Of a stretch of DNA of 64,000 nt, positions 31,641 through 43,560 are shown piece by piece. How positions within the stretch are numbered: position 1 is the first letter of the stretch; every line of letters begins with the position of its first letter. Both the position numbers and the translations under genes were made by a program. The notes beneath the pieces are model-generated. The model was not told the DNA's origin, did not search any database, and saw only the letters and a program-made list of their open reading frames with translations. This stretch comes from Pomphorhynchus laevis (lineage: Eukaryota; Acanthocephala; Palaeacanthocephala; Echinorhynchida; Pomphorhynchidae): positions 62,001 through 126,000 of the forward strand of contig WNNJ02002905.1 of NCBI GenBank assembly GCA_012934845.2, in the 5' to 3' direction.

Positions 31641-32435
31641 GTCAATTCATAAAATGACGTTTATTTTAAATTTCATTTTTTTTAACTTGATTTAAATTAT
31701 AGAAAATCTAAAAACAATTATTAATTTTATTATTTAATTATTAAATTTTGATTTAGCATTATTATGTTTTGTTTATTTTATTATTATATTAAATGCGTCG
31801 ACTCAGTTAGCTGATTTAATTTATTTTAAATTTCAATTTTTGATTTTAACTTGATAACAGTTATTTATTTTATTTTTTTATACTAGAAAGACACCGGTCC
31901 TAGTATAATTTATAAGCATCAAAAGTGCTAACAGCATTGTACGTTTGTACAATACTCCTGATGACCTCTAATTCTTATTCTTATACATCATCTACTATAT
32001 ATATTGGTCAATTCAAAAAATTGACTTTTATTTTACATTTCAATTTTTTATTTTAACTTGATATAAATTATATAAAATCTTATAACAATTATTTATAATT
32101 ATTTATTATCTAATTATTAAATTTTGATTTATTGATTTAACGTTATTATTATTTTTATTTATTTATTTTTATTTATTTACTTTTTTATTTATTATTAGAT
32201 TTGATTATTAGATTTAAGTTTTTATTTTATTATTTTATTTTTTTTCATGTTTTATTTATATATAATTTAAAATACGTAGACTCAGTTACCTGATCTTATC
32301 TGATTTGTATTTTAAAATTATTTTTTAATCACGAAGCATATTGTAAAACCCATAAAGGTATAAATTTTTATAGAGTTTTGAAGATTTTTAAAGTTTTTCA
32401 ACGTTTTAAAGTTTTATATAGTTTTAAAGTTTTAA
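31641..32435. repeat. AT-rich dispersed repeats and simple sequence
   Basis: 31,677-31,820 and 32,035-32,300 both repeat the block TTTAACTTGAT, AATTATTAAATTTTGATTTA, and GACTCAGTTA with CTGATTTA or CTGATCTTA. The block also lies at 24,780-24,950 and, inverted, at 20,070-20,260. 32,370-32,435 is GTTTTAAAGTTTT-type simple repeat. Confidence 0.75.
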
Positions 32436-32439
32436 AGTG

Positions 32440-33130
32440 TTATACCCTGTTCGTCGCTCGGCACAATACTCGACGACTCGTCACTACGCATCACCATTGC
32501 CCTGCGCCTCGGAGCCCCAGTCTGTCTGCCACATGTATGTGTCTGCGGAGCGGATGTAGACGCCAGCGGACGACATGGGCTCAGCTGCCACAAGTCCATC
32601 GGCAGACTGTCACGCCACAGCGCAGTCAACGATCTCATCAAGCGTGCACTGATGTCGGCAGAAATCCCATCGCGTCTGGAGCCGAAGTCACTGGCGCAAC
32701 ATGATGACAGGCGGCCGGATGGATTGTCACTGACTCCATGGTCAAGTGGCAGGTGTTTGGCTTGGGAAGTCACCTGCCCAGACACCTTGGCACCGAGTCA
32801 TCTAAATACAGCTGTGACCGCACCGGGAGCGGTAGCCAGTGGAGCAGAGGACAAGAAACGCAGCAAATACGCCTGCCTGACACCGATCTACAATTTTGTG
32901 CCGGTCGCCGTGGAAACGCTTGGTGCGTTGGGCCCAGAGGCGGAAGGCTTAATGCACGAAATAGGTCGGCGAATAGCAGCAGTGACCGGAGAGCGGAAGT
33001 CCACGGATTTCTTGCTGCAGAGGCTGAGCGTTGCCATCCAACGCGGTAACTCTGGGCACTATTGAGGGGACGAGCGATAGACAAGACTTTGACACAATTA
33101 ATTATTTGTAATTTTTGTTTTTTTTAAGTG
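32440..33130 (+). mobile_element. REL-type LINE tail: zinc knuckle and restriction-like endonuclease
   Basis: One open frame from about 32,437 to the stop at 33,064. LDDSSLRITIALRLGAPVC leads into a CCHC-type knuckle (HVCVCGADVDASGRHGLSCH), then NDLIKRALMSAEIPSRLEP, RRPDGLSLTPW, LAWEVTCPDTLAPSHL and FVPVAVETLGALGPEAEGLM, and finally FLLQRLSVAIQRGN. The spaced Asp, Glu and Thr residues in RPDG and WEVT fit the PD-(D/E)XK endonuclease that follows the RT in these LINEs. The copy is 5'-truncated but unbroken. GC content is far above its surroundings, suggesting a recent insertion. It is flanked by an inverted TATAGAGTTTT and AAAACTCTATA (32,371 and 33,155). Confidence 0.9.
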
Positions 33131-33299
33131 TAAATTAATAAATAAATATTTATAAAACTCTATAGATGATATAAAACTTTACAGAAGATTACTAAGATGT
33201 AATTTCAAGGTAGGATTTTGCTTATCTTAATGATTAGAAATACATGATACGAATTTTATTAATTATGGTAACGGTTTAACGAAGTATTAATTTCATCAT

Positions 33300-33620
33300 T
33301 ATTTTAAAGATGACAATTAAATTTAGAGGAAACATTTTTGCATTAACATTAATGTATACTAAACAATATTAAATATAATACATTAAATAATGAAATTTTA
33401 AGAATTGGTATAATATGTAATGATATTGATTTTCTTCAAAATCATTTAATACAACTATGTTACTATAAAAATAAATAATAGCTTACAAAAAAATGCATTC
33501 AAACTGAATTAAACAATCACATTACATAAGATTGGTATGACCTGGTTGCTTTTTGGAAACAAGGAATAAAGATTGAAACATGATAACATAGCAGTTCCTC
33601 CTGATGACCCAAACTTTAAA
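33300..33620 (+). mobile_element. AT-rich PLE tail fragment
   Basis: AAATATAATACATTAAATAA and TGAAATTTTAAGAATTG match 31,243-31,275, and CTTCAAAATCATTTAAT matches 31,303 onward. Then comes the PLE 3' motif GATTGAAACATGATAACATA and CAGTTCCTCCTGATGACC (33,572-33,608). It is a truncated copy. Confidence 0.85.
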
Positions 33621-33949
33621 TCACTCCACTAATTCATTTGTGTAATTTTACTAAAGTATATCTAATAGTCTCCTTTACTTAGTTTTTCAACGATGTTTGC
33701 CCCGTTGCTCTCTCTATCGCACAAATAAATCTAAAGTTACATTTTCAAATACTTAATATGCTACAAGAACGCTACATTTTAGTATGCTACATTTTCAAAT
33801 ATGCTACAAGAACGCAATATACTTATTACTACGAGAACGCCAAAGTATAAAAAACAGCTACTAACATCAAATTCTCTCTGACGTATTTTCGACTATAAAA
33901 ATTTTCATTGATAATGATAAATAATAAATAAATAAATATTTTTTCTCAA
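33621..33949. other. Spacer with short direct repeats
   Basis: CTACAAGAACGC occurs twice, and TTTTAGTATGCTACATTTTC partly repeats GCTACATTTTC. Nothing coding was found. Confidence 0.45.
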
Positions 33950-35912
33950 TTCTTCACTCTTTTCACTTTCTCTTAACTATCTCTCTCCCGATGATCTCTG
34001 CATTCTGTTTGATTCTGAACATATGGCTATCCTTAATCACCTTCTGCCCATTCGACCCCAACGTTTTCATCGGTCGTACCATTATCCCTGGTTCGATTAG
34101 GACTGTAGTCGTTCTAGCGTCGACTCCGTCACTCTTTTTGTGTGTATAATCGCTTTTTTAAACGTTCTCCAAAGTCACTCAAAATCTCCGTGCTTCATAT
34201 CTTTCTTTCAGCCGTTCCCATAGCATTCTTATGCGTACTAAACCTACTCTCTTTTGGAGAAATCAACTAGTCCTCTTGCAACATAAATTCTTATGAATTT
34301 TCTTACCCACAATCCAAGCTATCTAATTTACTTTCTCTTTCACCCATATGCCATTGTATCCTTCCCTCCCAGTTTCTTTTACACCTTCCCGTTTCGTCTG
34401 AAGTTTCTTCAGTTCTTCTGCCATTACCTAATGAAACCTCTCTTTCTGAACCAATGACCACTCAACTAATAAAAATATCGGCTCATTTATCTCACCTGTC
34501 CTAACCACATTGTTCAACTTGTCTATCCGCAGCCGCATATTTTCTTTTAACTAGAAATACGCCACTATTCGTCCTTTCCTCAAAAACCAATATCTCGACC
34601 CCTTACTACCATCTTCGTACCGTCATTTCTAACTTCCCAACACTCTCTAAACTCCTTGAGCGTCTTGTTCTCAAGCAAGTTAATACATATCTATTTTCCT
34701 CCAACTTGTTTCCTCTCTTCCAAGCTGCTTTGCGCTCTAATCAATCTAGAGAAATTGACTGTCTTAAAGTTTATAACGATTTACTCATTACGCGAGATCA
34801 AAAATTATGTAGTGTCATAGTTTCTATTGATCTATCATCTGCTTTTGACACCGTCGATCACTTGATTCTTCTCCATCGTCTTCGTCATGATTATGGCTTA
34901 TCTTTACACTATGTGGCTTGATTTTCTATATATCTATCAAACAGTACTTTTCGAATTTGTTCTAACTCTTCTCTTTCCCATACTCCTTATATCCCGTCCG
35001 GTGTTCCACAAGGCTTTGTATTAGGCCCTTTGTTTTCTCTCTTCTTCTAGGTGATTTGTCTTCTATTTCTCATACATTTAACTTCCATATTATGCAATAT
35101 GATGATGACATTCTAATAATGCTCATGTACCTGCTTATCGTATTCATGTTCTGCTTACAACTGTCTAGCCTCGATTTTCAGTCATATTTCTTCTCTTCGT
35201 CTTACTCTTAATCTAAATAAATCCAAAATAATGTAGAATCTTCCTCGACATCCGGGCTTAGAACCTCCCTCGGTATCGTTAAATTCTACAATTATCCCTA
35301 TCGTTGACAATCTTGTTTTCAAGACTTCAATTTCGACAACCGAATTTCACTTAAACCTTTTGTTAGAGAAAAAGTACGCTCATCTTATTTGATTTTTCCA
35401 ACATCCTTCAAATTCGTAGGTTGATCGATTTGCATGACTCATATCTTCTCTCATTTTCTCAAAACTTTATTACTGTCTTAGTCTATTTTCCAACTAACCT
35501 AAATCCACTCTTCTTCCACTACAGCGCGTCGCCAACGTAACCGTCAGAATTATCATCCGTCTTCGTCGTTTTAATCATAAATCCCACCATCTTGTTTCTC
35601 TTGATTTGCCTACGATTTATTGTCGTGTTCAAATTTGTCTTCTTATTGCTTTCTGTTTTATAACTTGTCATACCCGTTCATTTCTTAACCTTCCTTTTCT
35701 CGACAATTCCTGTTCTGCTATTGTTCCTTGCTTTCCAGTAATTCCTTTTTTTATGTCCCAAACTACTCTACCTCTTTTGGATTCCGCTCCTTCCTTATGG
35801 ATACTCCTCTCTCGTGGAATCATCTGCATATTCATATACGCCGATCAGCCTCAATTCCGTGTTTTAAACGCCAAATCCGATTCCATTTAAACAATTGGAG
35901 TAATTTATCTGT
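33950..35912 (+). mobile_element. L2/CR1-like LINE copy 3, decayed
   Basis: Follows copy 2 from LPDDLCILFDSEHMAILN and FHRSYHYPWFD (end of the endonuclease and linker) through KVYNDLLITRDQKLCSVIVS, DLSSAFDTVDHLILLHRLRH (motif A), a decayed motif B (SGVPQGFVLGPLF) and YDDDILI where copies 1 and 2 have YADDILI. The C-terminal FYVPNYSTSFGFRSFLMDT comes near 35,745. Many frame changes and stops make it older than copies 1 and 2. The family's 3' hairpin is missing. It ends at 35,912, where a minus-strand LINE tail begins. Confidence 0.88.
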
Positions 35913-38170
35913 ATTATTATAACAAACAGCACAAATGAGCTACAAGGTAGTCTCGCTCACAAAACATGATAAAAACGTTAACAAATAACGAATTTAATCA
36001 ATAAGAAGTCGCAAATTTTTTCTCTAGGCTTCGATAGCTTTCTTGATAGCATCAATAGATATACTACTAAAGATATTCAAACACTTTAGTTTTTTCCACT
36101 CATTAATCACCTGGTTGCAAATCGATGGGGAACAGGAATTCTTGTAGTAGGCTTTAATAATTTTCACACATGCCCACGAGTTTCTCGTCTATCATTCACG
36201 AAAGTAAATGGGAGAGACCTTAACAGTCATGGAAAACAATTTTGACTGCAGTTGATAAATCAATAGCCGATCCGCGATATTTTAATGTGCCAAGACGTAT
36301 AGATATCCGACGTTGAGCAAATATCAAATTTGAGAAATTTAGAATCATGCGCGACCTTCTACGTAACAGGTTCTCAATCTCACGTGATTCCCGTAACGTA
36401 TGTAGATAAGCTACATGTAAACCGTATTCAAGGATAAATAGAATATATGAGCAAAATAGTAGCTTGAACATTGATGGACTTATCCGATCAAAAAACCTAA
36501 AAAACATCCATAAAATACGATAGCTTTGATTACAAATATATCTAGTGTGGACAGTTTTTAAGCTACTGGTCATCATCACACCAAAATCTTTGAATTCACT
36601 TACTTTGATTATCTGAATCGAATCTATCTGGTACGATGAGTTGAGTGAAGAACCAATAAACATGTGCGCACATTTAGGAGCGTTAACCCTCAAACTATTT
36701 TCCGATGCCCATATTTTTAGACATGTCAGGTCATCTTGAAGGATCTTAATGTCCCTCCCATCTCTAATACGCCTCCATATCTTAACATCGTCAGCATACA
36801 TAACGACATCAGAACGAATCACAGATTGAAGATCATTGATATAGACAATAAAAAGAAGTGGTGAGATAACGGGATCATGTGGAACGTCAAAATGCACAGC
36901 GAATGAGGTGGACATATATGTACTTACACGTACTCTGAAAGAGCGTGAACGTAAGTAGTTTGCAACCCAGGCGACATAAATTGGACAAACACTAAGTGAC
37001 CTCAATTTGTGAATGAGGCGATCATGCGGAACTGATTCGAACGCATGAGAGAAATCTACGAAAATTATATCCGATTAAACTCGTTCATCGAATGAAAACT
37101 GTAATGAGTTGGAAGAAACCAAAAGGTTATCTATTGTTAAGTGTTGCGGATCAGTGAGTTTATTGTTGCTTTCCAAATCAGAAGATATGTGTTTGACTAT
37201 TAGTTTTTCAAGCAACTTGCAAATAATACACGTCAAGGCAACTGGGCGATGGTTCTTACACACTTGTCGATTTCCTTTTTTATACGCTATAAATACAATG
37301 GACTCCTTCCAACGTGAAGGAATTTAATATTGGAGAATAGAAAACTGAAACATACGGAAAACATATGAATATATTTAAGGAGCAATTTTTCCAGAAGAAT
37401 TGAAGAAGTCCGGTCCCTTTTCTGATTCAGAACTACACGAACTCCTGGGCAAATGTTTCCCATGACACTATTACACGTGACCTCGCTATGAGAAACATCC
37501 TTCAACGATACTAATGGAATATTCGAGCCCCTGATTTCGCGAATATAAGAGAATAGAATCTTGCCATCCATAGAACTCAACTTGTCCTCAAACTGACGAC
37601 GTTTGGTTCTCCTGATAGTGGCACATATATTCCTAATTTGTTTGAAAGACTCTTAAGATAGTTGTCCACAACGAAATGAAATCCACGAATGTTCACGTGT
37701 GTGAGTGATACCGGAGAAGCCCATCGAACCAAGGACAAACTTCCTATGTGTTTTTAACTTGGGAGAATGCGATATCAGTAAGTTATAGAGTGTGCTTTCA
37801 AAAACATTCCAAGCCTCGTCAATTCCGCATATATACGGATCTGGTCATCTAAGCAGATTCAATCTGGAGATAATTGTGTCGAAATCAGCCTTTCAGAAAT
37901 TCAGAGGCTTACACTGCAGGGATTGACCGACGTTACATTTTGGGCACATTTAAATGAAAAGGACAGTACGCAATGATCGCTTCTCCCCCGTCATGAAAGA
38001 TTATCTGTGAGTAATATCATACTTAAACAAAGACAATACCACGTATAGCTGGGCAGACGACTGGCTAGCGAAACGGGTTGCCTCACGTGCATGCTGATGC
38101 AAACCACAGTTGTGTAGAACACTCAATAAAATCGAGTCCGATGCAATGCGACTAGAAGACGAAAAGAGTC
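35913..38170 (-). mobile_element. CR1/jockey-like LINE with RT and endonuclease remnant
   Basis: Minus strand from 38,170: QSSAQLYVVLSLFKYDITH region (endonuclease end), linker PDPYICGIDEAWNVFESTLY (37,860), KILFSYIREIRGSNIPLVSL (37,560), CKNHRPVALTCIICKLLEKL (37,263), then the 261-residue reading 37005-36220. That reading has YVAWVANYLRSRSFRVRVST, PHDPVISPLLFIVYINDL (changed motif B), SDVVMYADDVKIWRRI (YADD) and the thumb. It ends with a decayed C-terminus and a TAATAATA tail on the minus strand next to 35,913. Motif B (VPHDP for VPQGS) and several frame changes indicate an inactive copy. Confidence 0.88.
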
Positions 38171-38209
38171 CCAATCTATTGAAGGAATATAGTCAGCTAA
38201 ATCAGTATT

Positions 38210-38580
38210 GGATGGACTTCTGATTTGGAAAGCAACTATAAACTCACTGCCTTACAACACGGTTACAGACCAAATAGATCAACAATAAGTTGATCTTTTG
38301 TTTACTTCCAACTCATCGCAGTCTTCATTAGATGAACAAGTTTAATCGGATATACTTTTCGTAGATTTCTCTTTCGCTTTCGATTCAGTTCTGCATGATC
38401 GTCTCATTCACAAATTGAGGTCACTTAGTGTTTGTACAATTGAATGTCGCCTGGGTTGCAAATTACTTAAATTCACGCTCTTTCAGTGTACATGTAGGTA
38501 AGGATATGCTCATCTCATTCGCTATTCATTCTATCGTTATGAAGGCCTTACAAGGGACAGCGCTTGGGCTGCCTGTTGGA
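38210..38580 (+). mobile_element. Inverted fragment of the same LINE family
   Basis: DLESNYKLTALQHGYRPNRS, then LIHKLRSLSVC-like and VAWVANYL-like sequences, parallel the minus-strand element at 37,150-36,900 in the opposite orientation. For instance TTCACAAATTGAGGTCACTTAGTG is shared. It is decayed, with several stops. Confidence 0.75.
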
Positions 38581-38639
38581 TAGATAGTATCCCTTATTCT
38601 GTTAGTCCTTTAACATCATCTGGCTTGCTGAACATCGGC

Positions 38640-39712
38640 CGTACATCTGGCGTTTATTGCGCTCGCCGGTGACCTTGCATATAGCAGATGAGGTAGCATA
38701 CATGGTTTTGACTAATTCCAATCTTTTTATACCGCTTTTCCGAGATGACCAGTTTATATCCATAACACGCAGCCCTTATAAATTCACAAATACACTCGCT
38801 CTCTTTGCCCATCAACCTAGATAATTGTGGAAGATAACTCCAAATTGCTCCTGCTGGTTGTAGTCTTTGCCAGGGATTAGGAGCCTCTCTCTATGGTAAC
38901 AAACAACTGTAGGATTGGCTGGCGATTTAAATCGATTTAGCCAAGCTATGCGAACATAGCGCGCTGGGGTCTGATAAAAGCGCAGCCCATTGGCCAGCCA
39001 ATTGGTTACCTCAAACTCTGCCGCTGAAAAATCACTGGCACGCATTATCGGCCACACGTTATTAATCCCATCATTAAACCTCTTTGTGGTAACTCTTATG
39101 TAATTGCCCTGGGTGTCTAAATCCACTACGAGAAAACAATCTTTATGAGCGGGTCGAATCATTTGCTCAACATTAGCGACATCAAACCAAAATCGATGGA
39201 CTAATGCAAGCCAACCGACTGAGAAATATTACGAAACATCGTATTTGTAAGAAGGAAGTAAAACACAGAACATAATCCTTGTGCGTATAATATTGGGACG
39301 CCAAATGCACAATTTAAATAACTTGTCGATTATTCCTCTCATCGATTATTCCATTCTTGAAGACCATGCCTAAGACTTCGGCATCTCTTTCAGATATTTT
39401 GAGGGCAGTATCGTGTGACAATGTGAATCGTATTTCTGGATCAACTCGTCTGTTAACATCTCAAGAATTATGTAAATTTCTTTTTTTATAACTAATTGCT
39501 TGGGCAGCTGTGGTGACAGCCACATCAGACCGTATAATCAGGTCACGATTATAGCGGAATATTATTTGCGCACGTGCGGAAAGCATTTGACCAGTTAAAT
39601 GGCGAAAATATGCCTGCTCACTGTTAGCAAGTGAATCTTTAGGAGAAAAATCAAACGCACCCATGCCATGAACGAAATGGGCGCCACTTGAACTACATTT
39701 GCCGGTATATTT
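38640..39712 (-). other. Unidentified multi-copy coding repeat, copy A
   Basis: The minus strand has two long open stretches: 39,664-39,461 (GMGAFDFSPKDSLANSEQAY, FRHLTGQMLSARAQIIFRYN) and 39,162-38,812 (DLDTQGNYIRVTTKRFNDG, VWPIMRASDFSAAEFEV, TPARYVRIAWLNRFKSP). The same words recur at 42.65-43.33 kb and 47.77-48.1 kb, so this is a repeated element rather than chance. I do not recognise the protein. A virus-derived or large-transposon origin is possible, so it is treated here as a fossil. It is broken. Confidence 0.55.
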
Positions 39713-39769
39713 TTAATGTATACGTCTATATTTAGCATTCATATGATGTCCTCAGGGAGCAGATCCTGC

Positions 39770-40010
39770 TCTCATGATAACTACGTGTCGACGTCTAGTT
39801 TCAGGTCGAGCACGAGGTGATGCATTATCAATTGATGTATTAAGAGCCACACCACTGCTAAGTCGAACAATGCAAGAAAAGCACATGGAGAAAAATCATC
39901 CACTCTACGTTACATTTTTGAACTGGGAGAAAGCTTTCGACTGTGCCCCACATTAATTAATATGGTATGCACTGCGACAACATCAAGTTCCGAAGCATCT
40001 AATCTGATGG
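39770..40010 (+). mobile_element. RTE-like LINE RT scrap
   Basis: SIDVLRATPLLSRTMQEKH, PLYVTFLNWEKAFDCAPH and WYALRQHQVPKHL match the motif A region of RTE-like RTs (usually FLDLEKAFDRVPH, ALR-H-VPE). The catalytic Asp before EKAFD is Asn here. About 80 codons remain. Confidence 0.75.
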
Positions 40011-41035
40011 ATTAGATGCTTCGTATATTAAAACTGCTTTTAATATACCTGATCGTTTCTGAATATTTAAAATACAAAGTTGTTTAAATTCCTTACTACT
40101 CATATCAAAGACAAAACGGTTGTTGTAGATGCAATAAAATGTTTTAGTCAGCACAAATTCTTTCGTATTCATAATTTCTATAAAAGCATATGACAAACGG
40201 TTTCGATCTGTTAATGCAAAATATATTAGCTTAAATATTATTCTATTAGCTTAAACATTATTCTCACTGCGCTTGTAAATGTATAAGCGCTACTATATTC
40301 GAAGCGATGACGCTAATGATATTTTGATATAAAATGTAAGAAAATTATTTAGCTGATGCGTCAAATGTGTAAGCATTAGCGAGCTGTAAATCTAGTTAAT
40401 ATGCGAATATAGAACAAGAAATGATAATACGCACTACAATTGGAATTGCTAATAAAATTTCGTGATAAAATCCTTGTAATTGTAAAATCTGAAAACGTGA
40501 ATAGTTAAGAAGCCGTGCTCATTCTGTCTGATAATACAAGTGTTCAGTTCAAGTCAGATTGCTATGCAATTGTAAAAAATCGAATTTGAAGATTAGCCCA
40601 CCACCAAATACCATTAAATTACAATATTAAATTTGAATATATTGTACACTTGAATTCATATCTTATTACTTAATGATGTCTTTTTCAGATCTATACAGCC
40701 ATCTTTAAAAAATAAGAATAAAAAATATTAAAAGGTAAAAAGTAGAAAGGAATATCATATAACTTAATATTCCTATAATCGCTATAAAAATTCGAATAAC
40801 ATGACAATTGACTATGAATGAAACCACGCACTGACCGAAAAACGATAAATAATTTACATGATTCATGACGTTTTTAATGCTTCGCTCTTTACTTAAAATA
40901 TTTTATTTTTTTTTAACTGCATGGTAATTAAATTATGTAAAAATATTATACGCACAACGAATGATAAAAGTTTATCTAATTACAAGTTACAAATTGCGGG
41001 TTACCCGCAATTGGGTCCCAAATATTAATTGTTCG
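40011..41035. other. AT-rich spacer
   Basis: CATCTAATC and GATTAGATG (40,005-40,020) form a small inverted repeat, and AGCTTAAATATTATTCT is repeated at 40,229 and 40,248. ATTGCGGGTTACCCGCAAT near 40,993 is a 9-bp-arm palindrome, partly echoed near 58,180 (GGTTACCCGCGAATGGG). No gene was seen. Confidence 0.45.
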
Positions 41036-41039
41036 TTAC

Positions 41040-41600
41040 AATACGACGTCATCGCCGACGCGGTTGGGAAGTGTTGAAAAATTATTTAATTGAACCTCAC
41101 TTATAGCGTACCCAAAAATTAATAACTCAATCAGAAAATTATCGACAAAAATTAGTTATTGATTATTCACAAGCTATTAATCGTTATACAGTCCTGGATG
41201 CAAATCATCTGCCTAATCTTCTATCCCTTGTAACCGATGTCAGCTGTTATAAATTTTTCTCTGCAATAGATTCGAGGTCAGTTTATCATCAAATCGAAAT
41301 TCATAAAGAAGATCGGAGGTATACAGAATCTAAGCAGACGGGATACTCTACCAGTTCAAGCGTTTACTGTTTGGGTTAACAAACACTGTTGCTTGTTTTC
41401 AACAAGCCATAGATAACATAATCTAATCTAAAAATTTAATGGATACTTTTGCCTACTTGGACAATATAACTATCTGCGGAAAGACACGAGCTGAACCCGA
41501 TGAGAATATTTCTCGATTTAACAGCTTAGCAACCAAAACAACGTAGCAACGTTGTTAAATATTCTCGATTTAACAACGTTGCAACCTTGGCTGGGGGTTA
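41040..41600 (+). mobile_element. Fossil Ty3/gypsy-type RT piece
   Basis: Plus-strand residues RLVIDYSQAINRYT, VSCYKFFSAIDSRSVYHQIE and FAYLDNITICGKT correspond to the RT core of Ty3/gypsy LTR elements. The piece is short, without LTRs, protease or integrase nearby, and broken. It appears old. A local duplication of the CTCGATTTAACA type lies at its right edge. Confidence 0.75.
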
Positions 41601-41659
41601 GGAGAGTCTCCTAACCACCACCCTATGCTACCAGCAGCAGAATCAATTAGTAGTTATCT

Positions 41660-43560
41660 TCTACAATTATCTAGGCTTATGAGCAAAGAGAGCGAGTATC
41701 TATGTGGATTTATGAGGGCTGCGTGCTTTTGCTATAAACTGGTCATCTCCTAAAAGCGGTATAAAAAAATTGGAATTGGTCGAAACCATGGCTGCTACCT
41801 CATCAACTATATGGAAGGTTACCGACGATCGCAATAATCCCCAGATAGACGGCCAATCTTTAACAAGCCAGAGGATGTCAAACGGACTAACAGGATAATA
41901 GACACGATCTATCCAACCGGTACCCCAAGCGCGATCCCGTAGAAAGCCATACCTAAGAAGTCAATGTTGATAAAGTACACATCATACTCATGCTTGTTGA
42001 TTAATGTCCTGTGTCAGCATTCTAATGTAGATGTATTACCATTATTTCGATGGAAGATCCCATGCACTTCTCTGACTATTGATAACGATGCTGCTTCGGA
42101 TACTGTTATGCCGGTTTCGTGGAATGACATTAATATAATTAAGAAATCCGTTTTCCCACAAGGTGATAAGAAAAAAACTGCCGTAAAACCACCAATCCCA
42201 TAATGCGTTAACAAATTTATTGTTTGGATATGTAATCAAGACGCTCGTTTTCCTTTTATGGGCAGAAATCTTCTTTGTAGGAAGGCTTACCACCCCCAAA
42301 CCTATTACTGATACCGAGGGCAGTTTAATTGTTAAGATAAATACCAAGTGTATTTTAGCAATGAAAGAGAGTTCCCACCATTGCAGCCACCAGGAAATAT
42401 AAAGAAGCCATCCTACGTATTATTTGAAGGCCAGACCTGAGACAGCCGCCTGCGTTTCTTTAATAATGGCATCATCTTGATCATATGCATTGACATAGAG
42501 CCATATCACTAAATAACTTTCCCACCTAGGAGAGTACCAACACGCCCAGCCATATTCACCTAGCCATTCACCCAACTAAACCATTGACGATGCCAACGAA
42601 ATTATAGCCATAACACGCATCCTTTATAAATCCATAAAGACATTCACTCTCTTTGCCCATCAACCTAGATATTTGTAGAAGATAACTCCAAATTGCTGCT
42701 GGTAGACTAGGCTGGGGGTTAGTGGCCTCTCCATTGTAACAAACAACTGTAGCATTGGCTTGCGATTAAAATCGATCCAGCCAAGTTATGTGAATAAAGT
42801 GCGCTGTAGGCAGATAACAAAACAGGCCATTGGCAAGCCAATAGGCTACCTCTAACATTGTCGCTGAGCAATCACTGGCACGTATTATACGCAACACATT
42901 GTCAATCCCATCTTTAAACCTCTTCGTAGCTATTCTTATGTCATTGCCGTGGGCTTCTAAATCCACTAATAAAAACGATCTCTATGAGCGGGTCGAATCA
43001 TTTGTTTAACATTAGCGACATCAAACCAAAGTGATGGAATAATGCAAAACAACTAACTGATAAATATGACGAAACATGGTATTTGTGAGAAAGAAGTAAA
43101 AAAACATAATCCATCCGCGTATAATTGGGCAGCTGTAAAGACATCCACATCAGATCATATAATCAGGTCACGATTATAGCGGAATATTATTTGCGCACGT
43201 GCGGAAAGCATTTGACCAGTTAAATGGCGAAAATATGCCTGCTCACTGTTAGCAAGTGAATCTTTAGGAGAAAAATCAAATGCACCCATGCCATGAACGA
43301 AATGGGCGCCACTTGAACTACATTTGCCGGTATTATGTAGGTCTCTAGCGCTTCATTTTTAGGAGAATGTGGTCTCAGCTGTGTTTGACAATCTTTCTGC
43401 CATTGCGACTGTATTCTCCATCGATTTTCCTTGTCCACAATCGCCGCTTATTGCAATTAAGCCACTGCTCGATTGTTTCAGCACCTAGCTTCAATCGCTT
43501 CGATTGTGATACTAGCTAGAGATACCATAAGTTCACTAATTGCTGCTTTATCCATGTATA
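41660..43560 (-). other. Unidentified multi-copy coding repeat, copy B
   Basis: Shares SGAHFVHGMGAFDFSPKD and LTGQMLSARAQIIFRYN (43,333-43,155) with copy A, and shares AKKVR-type rows at 42,966-42,766 (IATKRFKDGIDNVLRIIRA). It also holds WLYVNAYDQDDAIIKETQAA near 42,490, shared with copy C. The left part (41,664-41,760) repeats, in the opposite orientation, the stretch at 42,590-42,680 (AAAGAGAGCGAGTATC type). The plus strand at 41,964-42,203 is also open (VSWNDINIIKKSVFPQGDKK), so the coding strand of that segment is uncertain. The protein is not recognised. Broken and treated as a fossil. Confidence 0.5.

Noticed and set aside
41964-42402. Plus-strand readings VSWNDINIIKKSVFPQGDKK and KTLVFLLWAEIFFVGRLTT as a host gene
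   Set aside because: The region belongs to the repeated element, both strands are partly open, and the reading is not kept in frame in copy C. The coding strand remains undecided.
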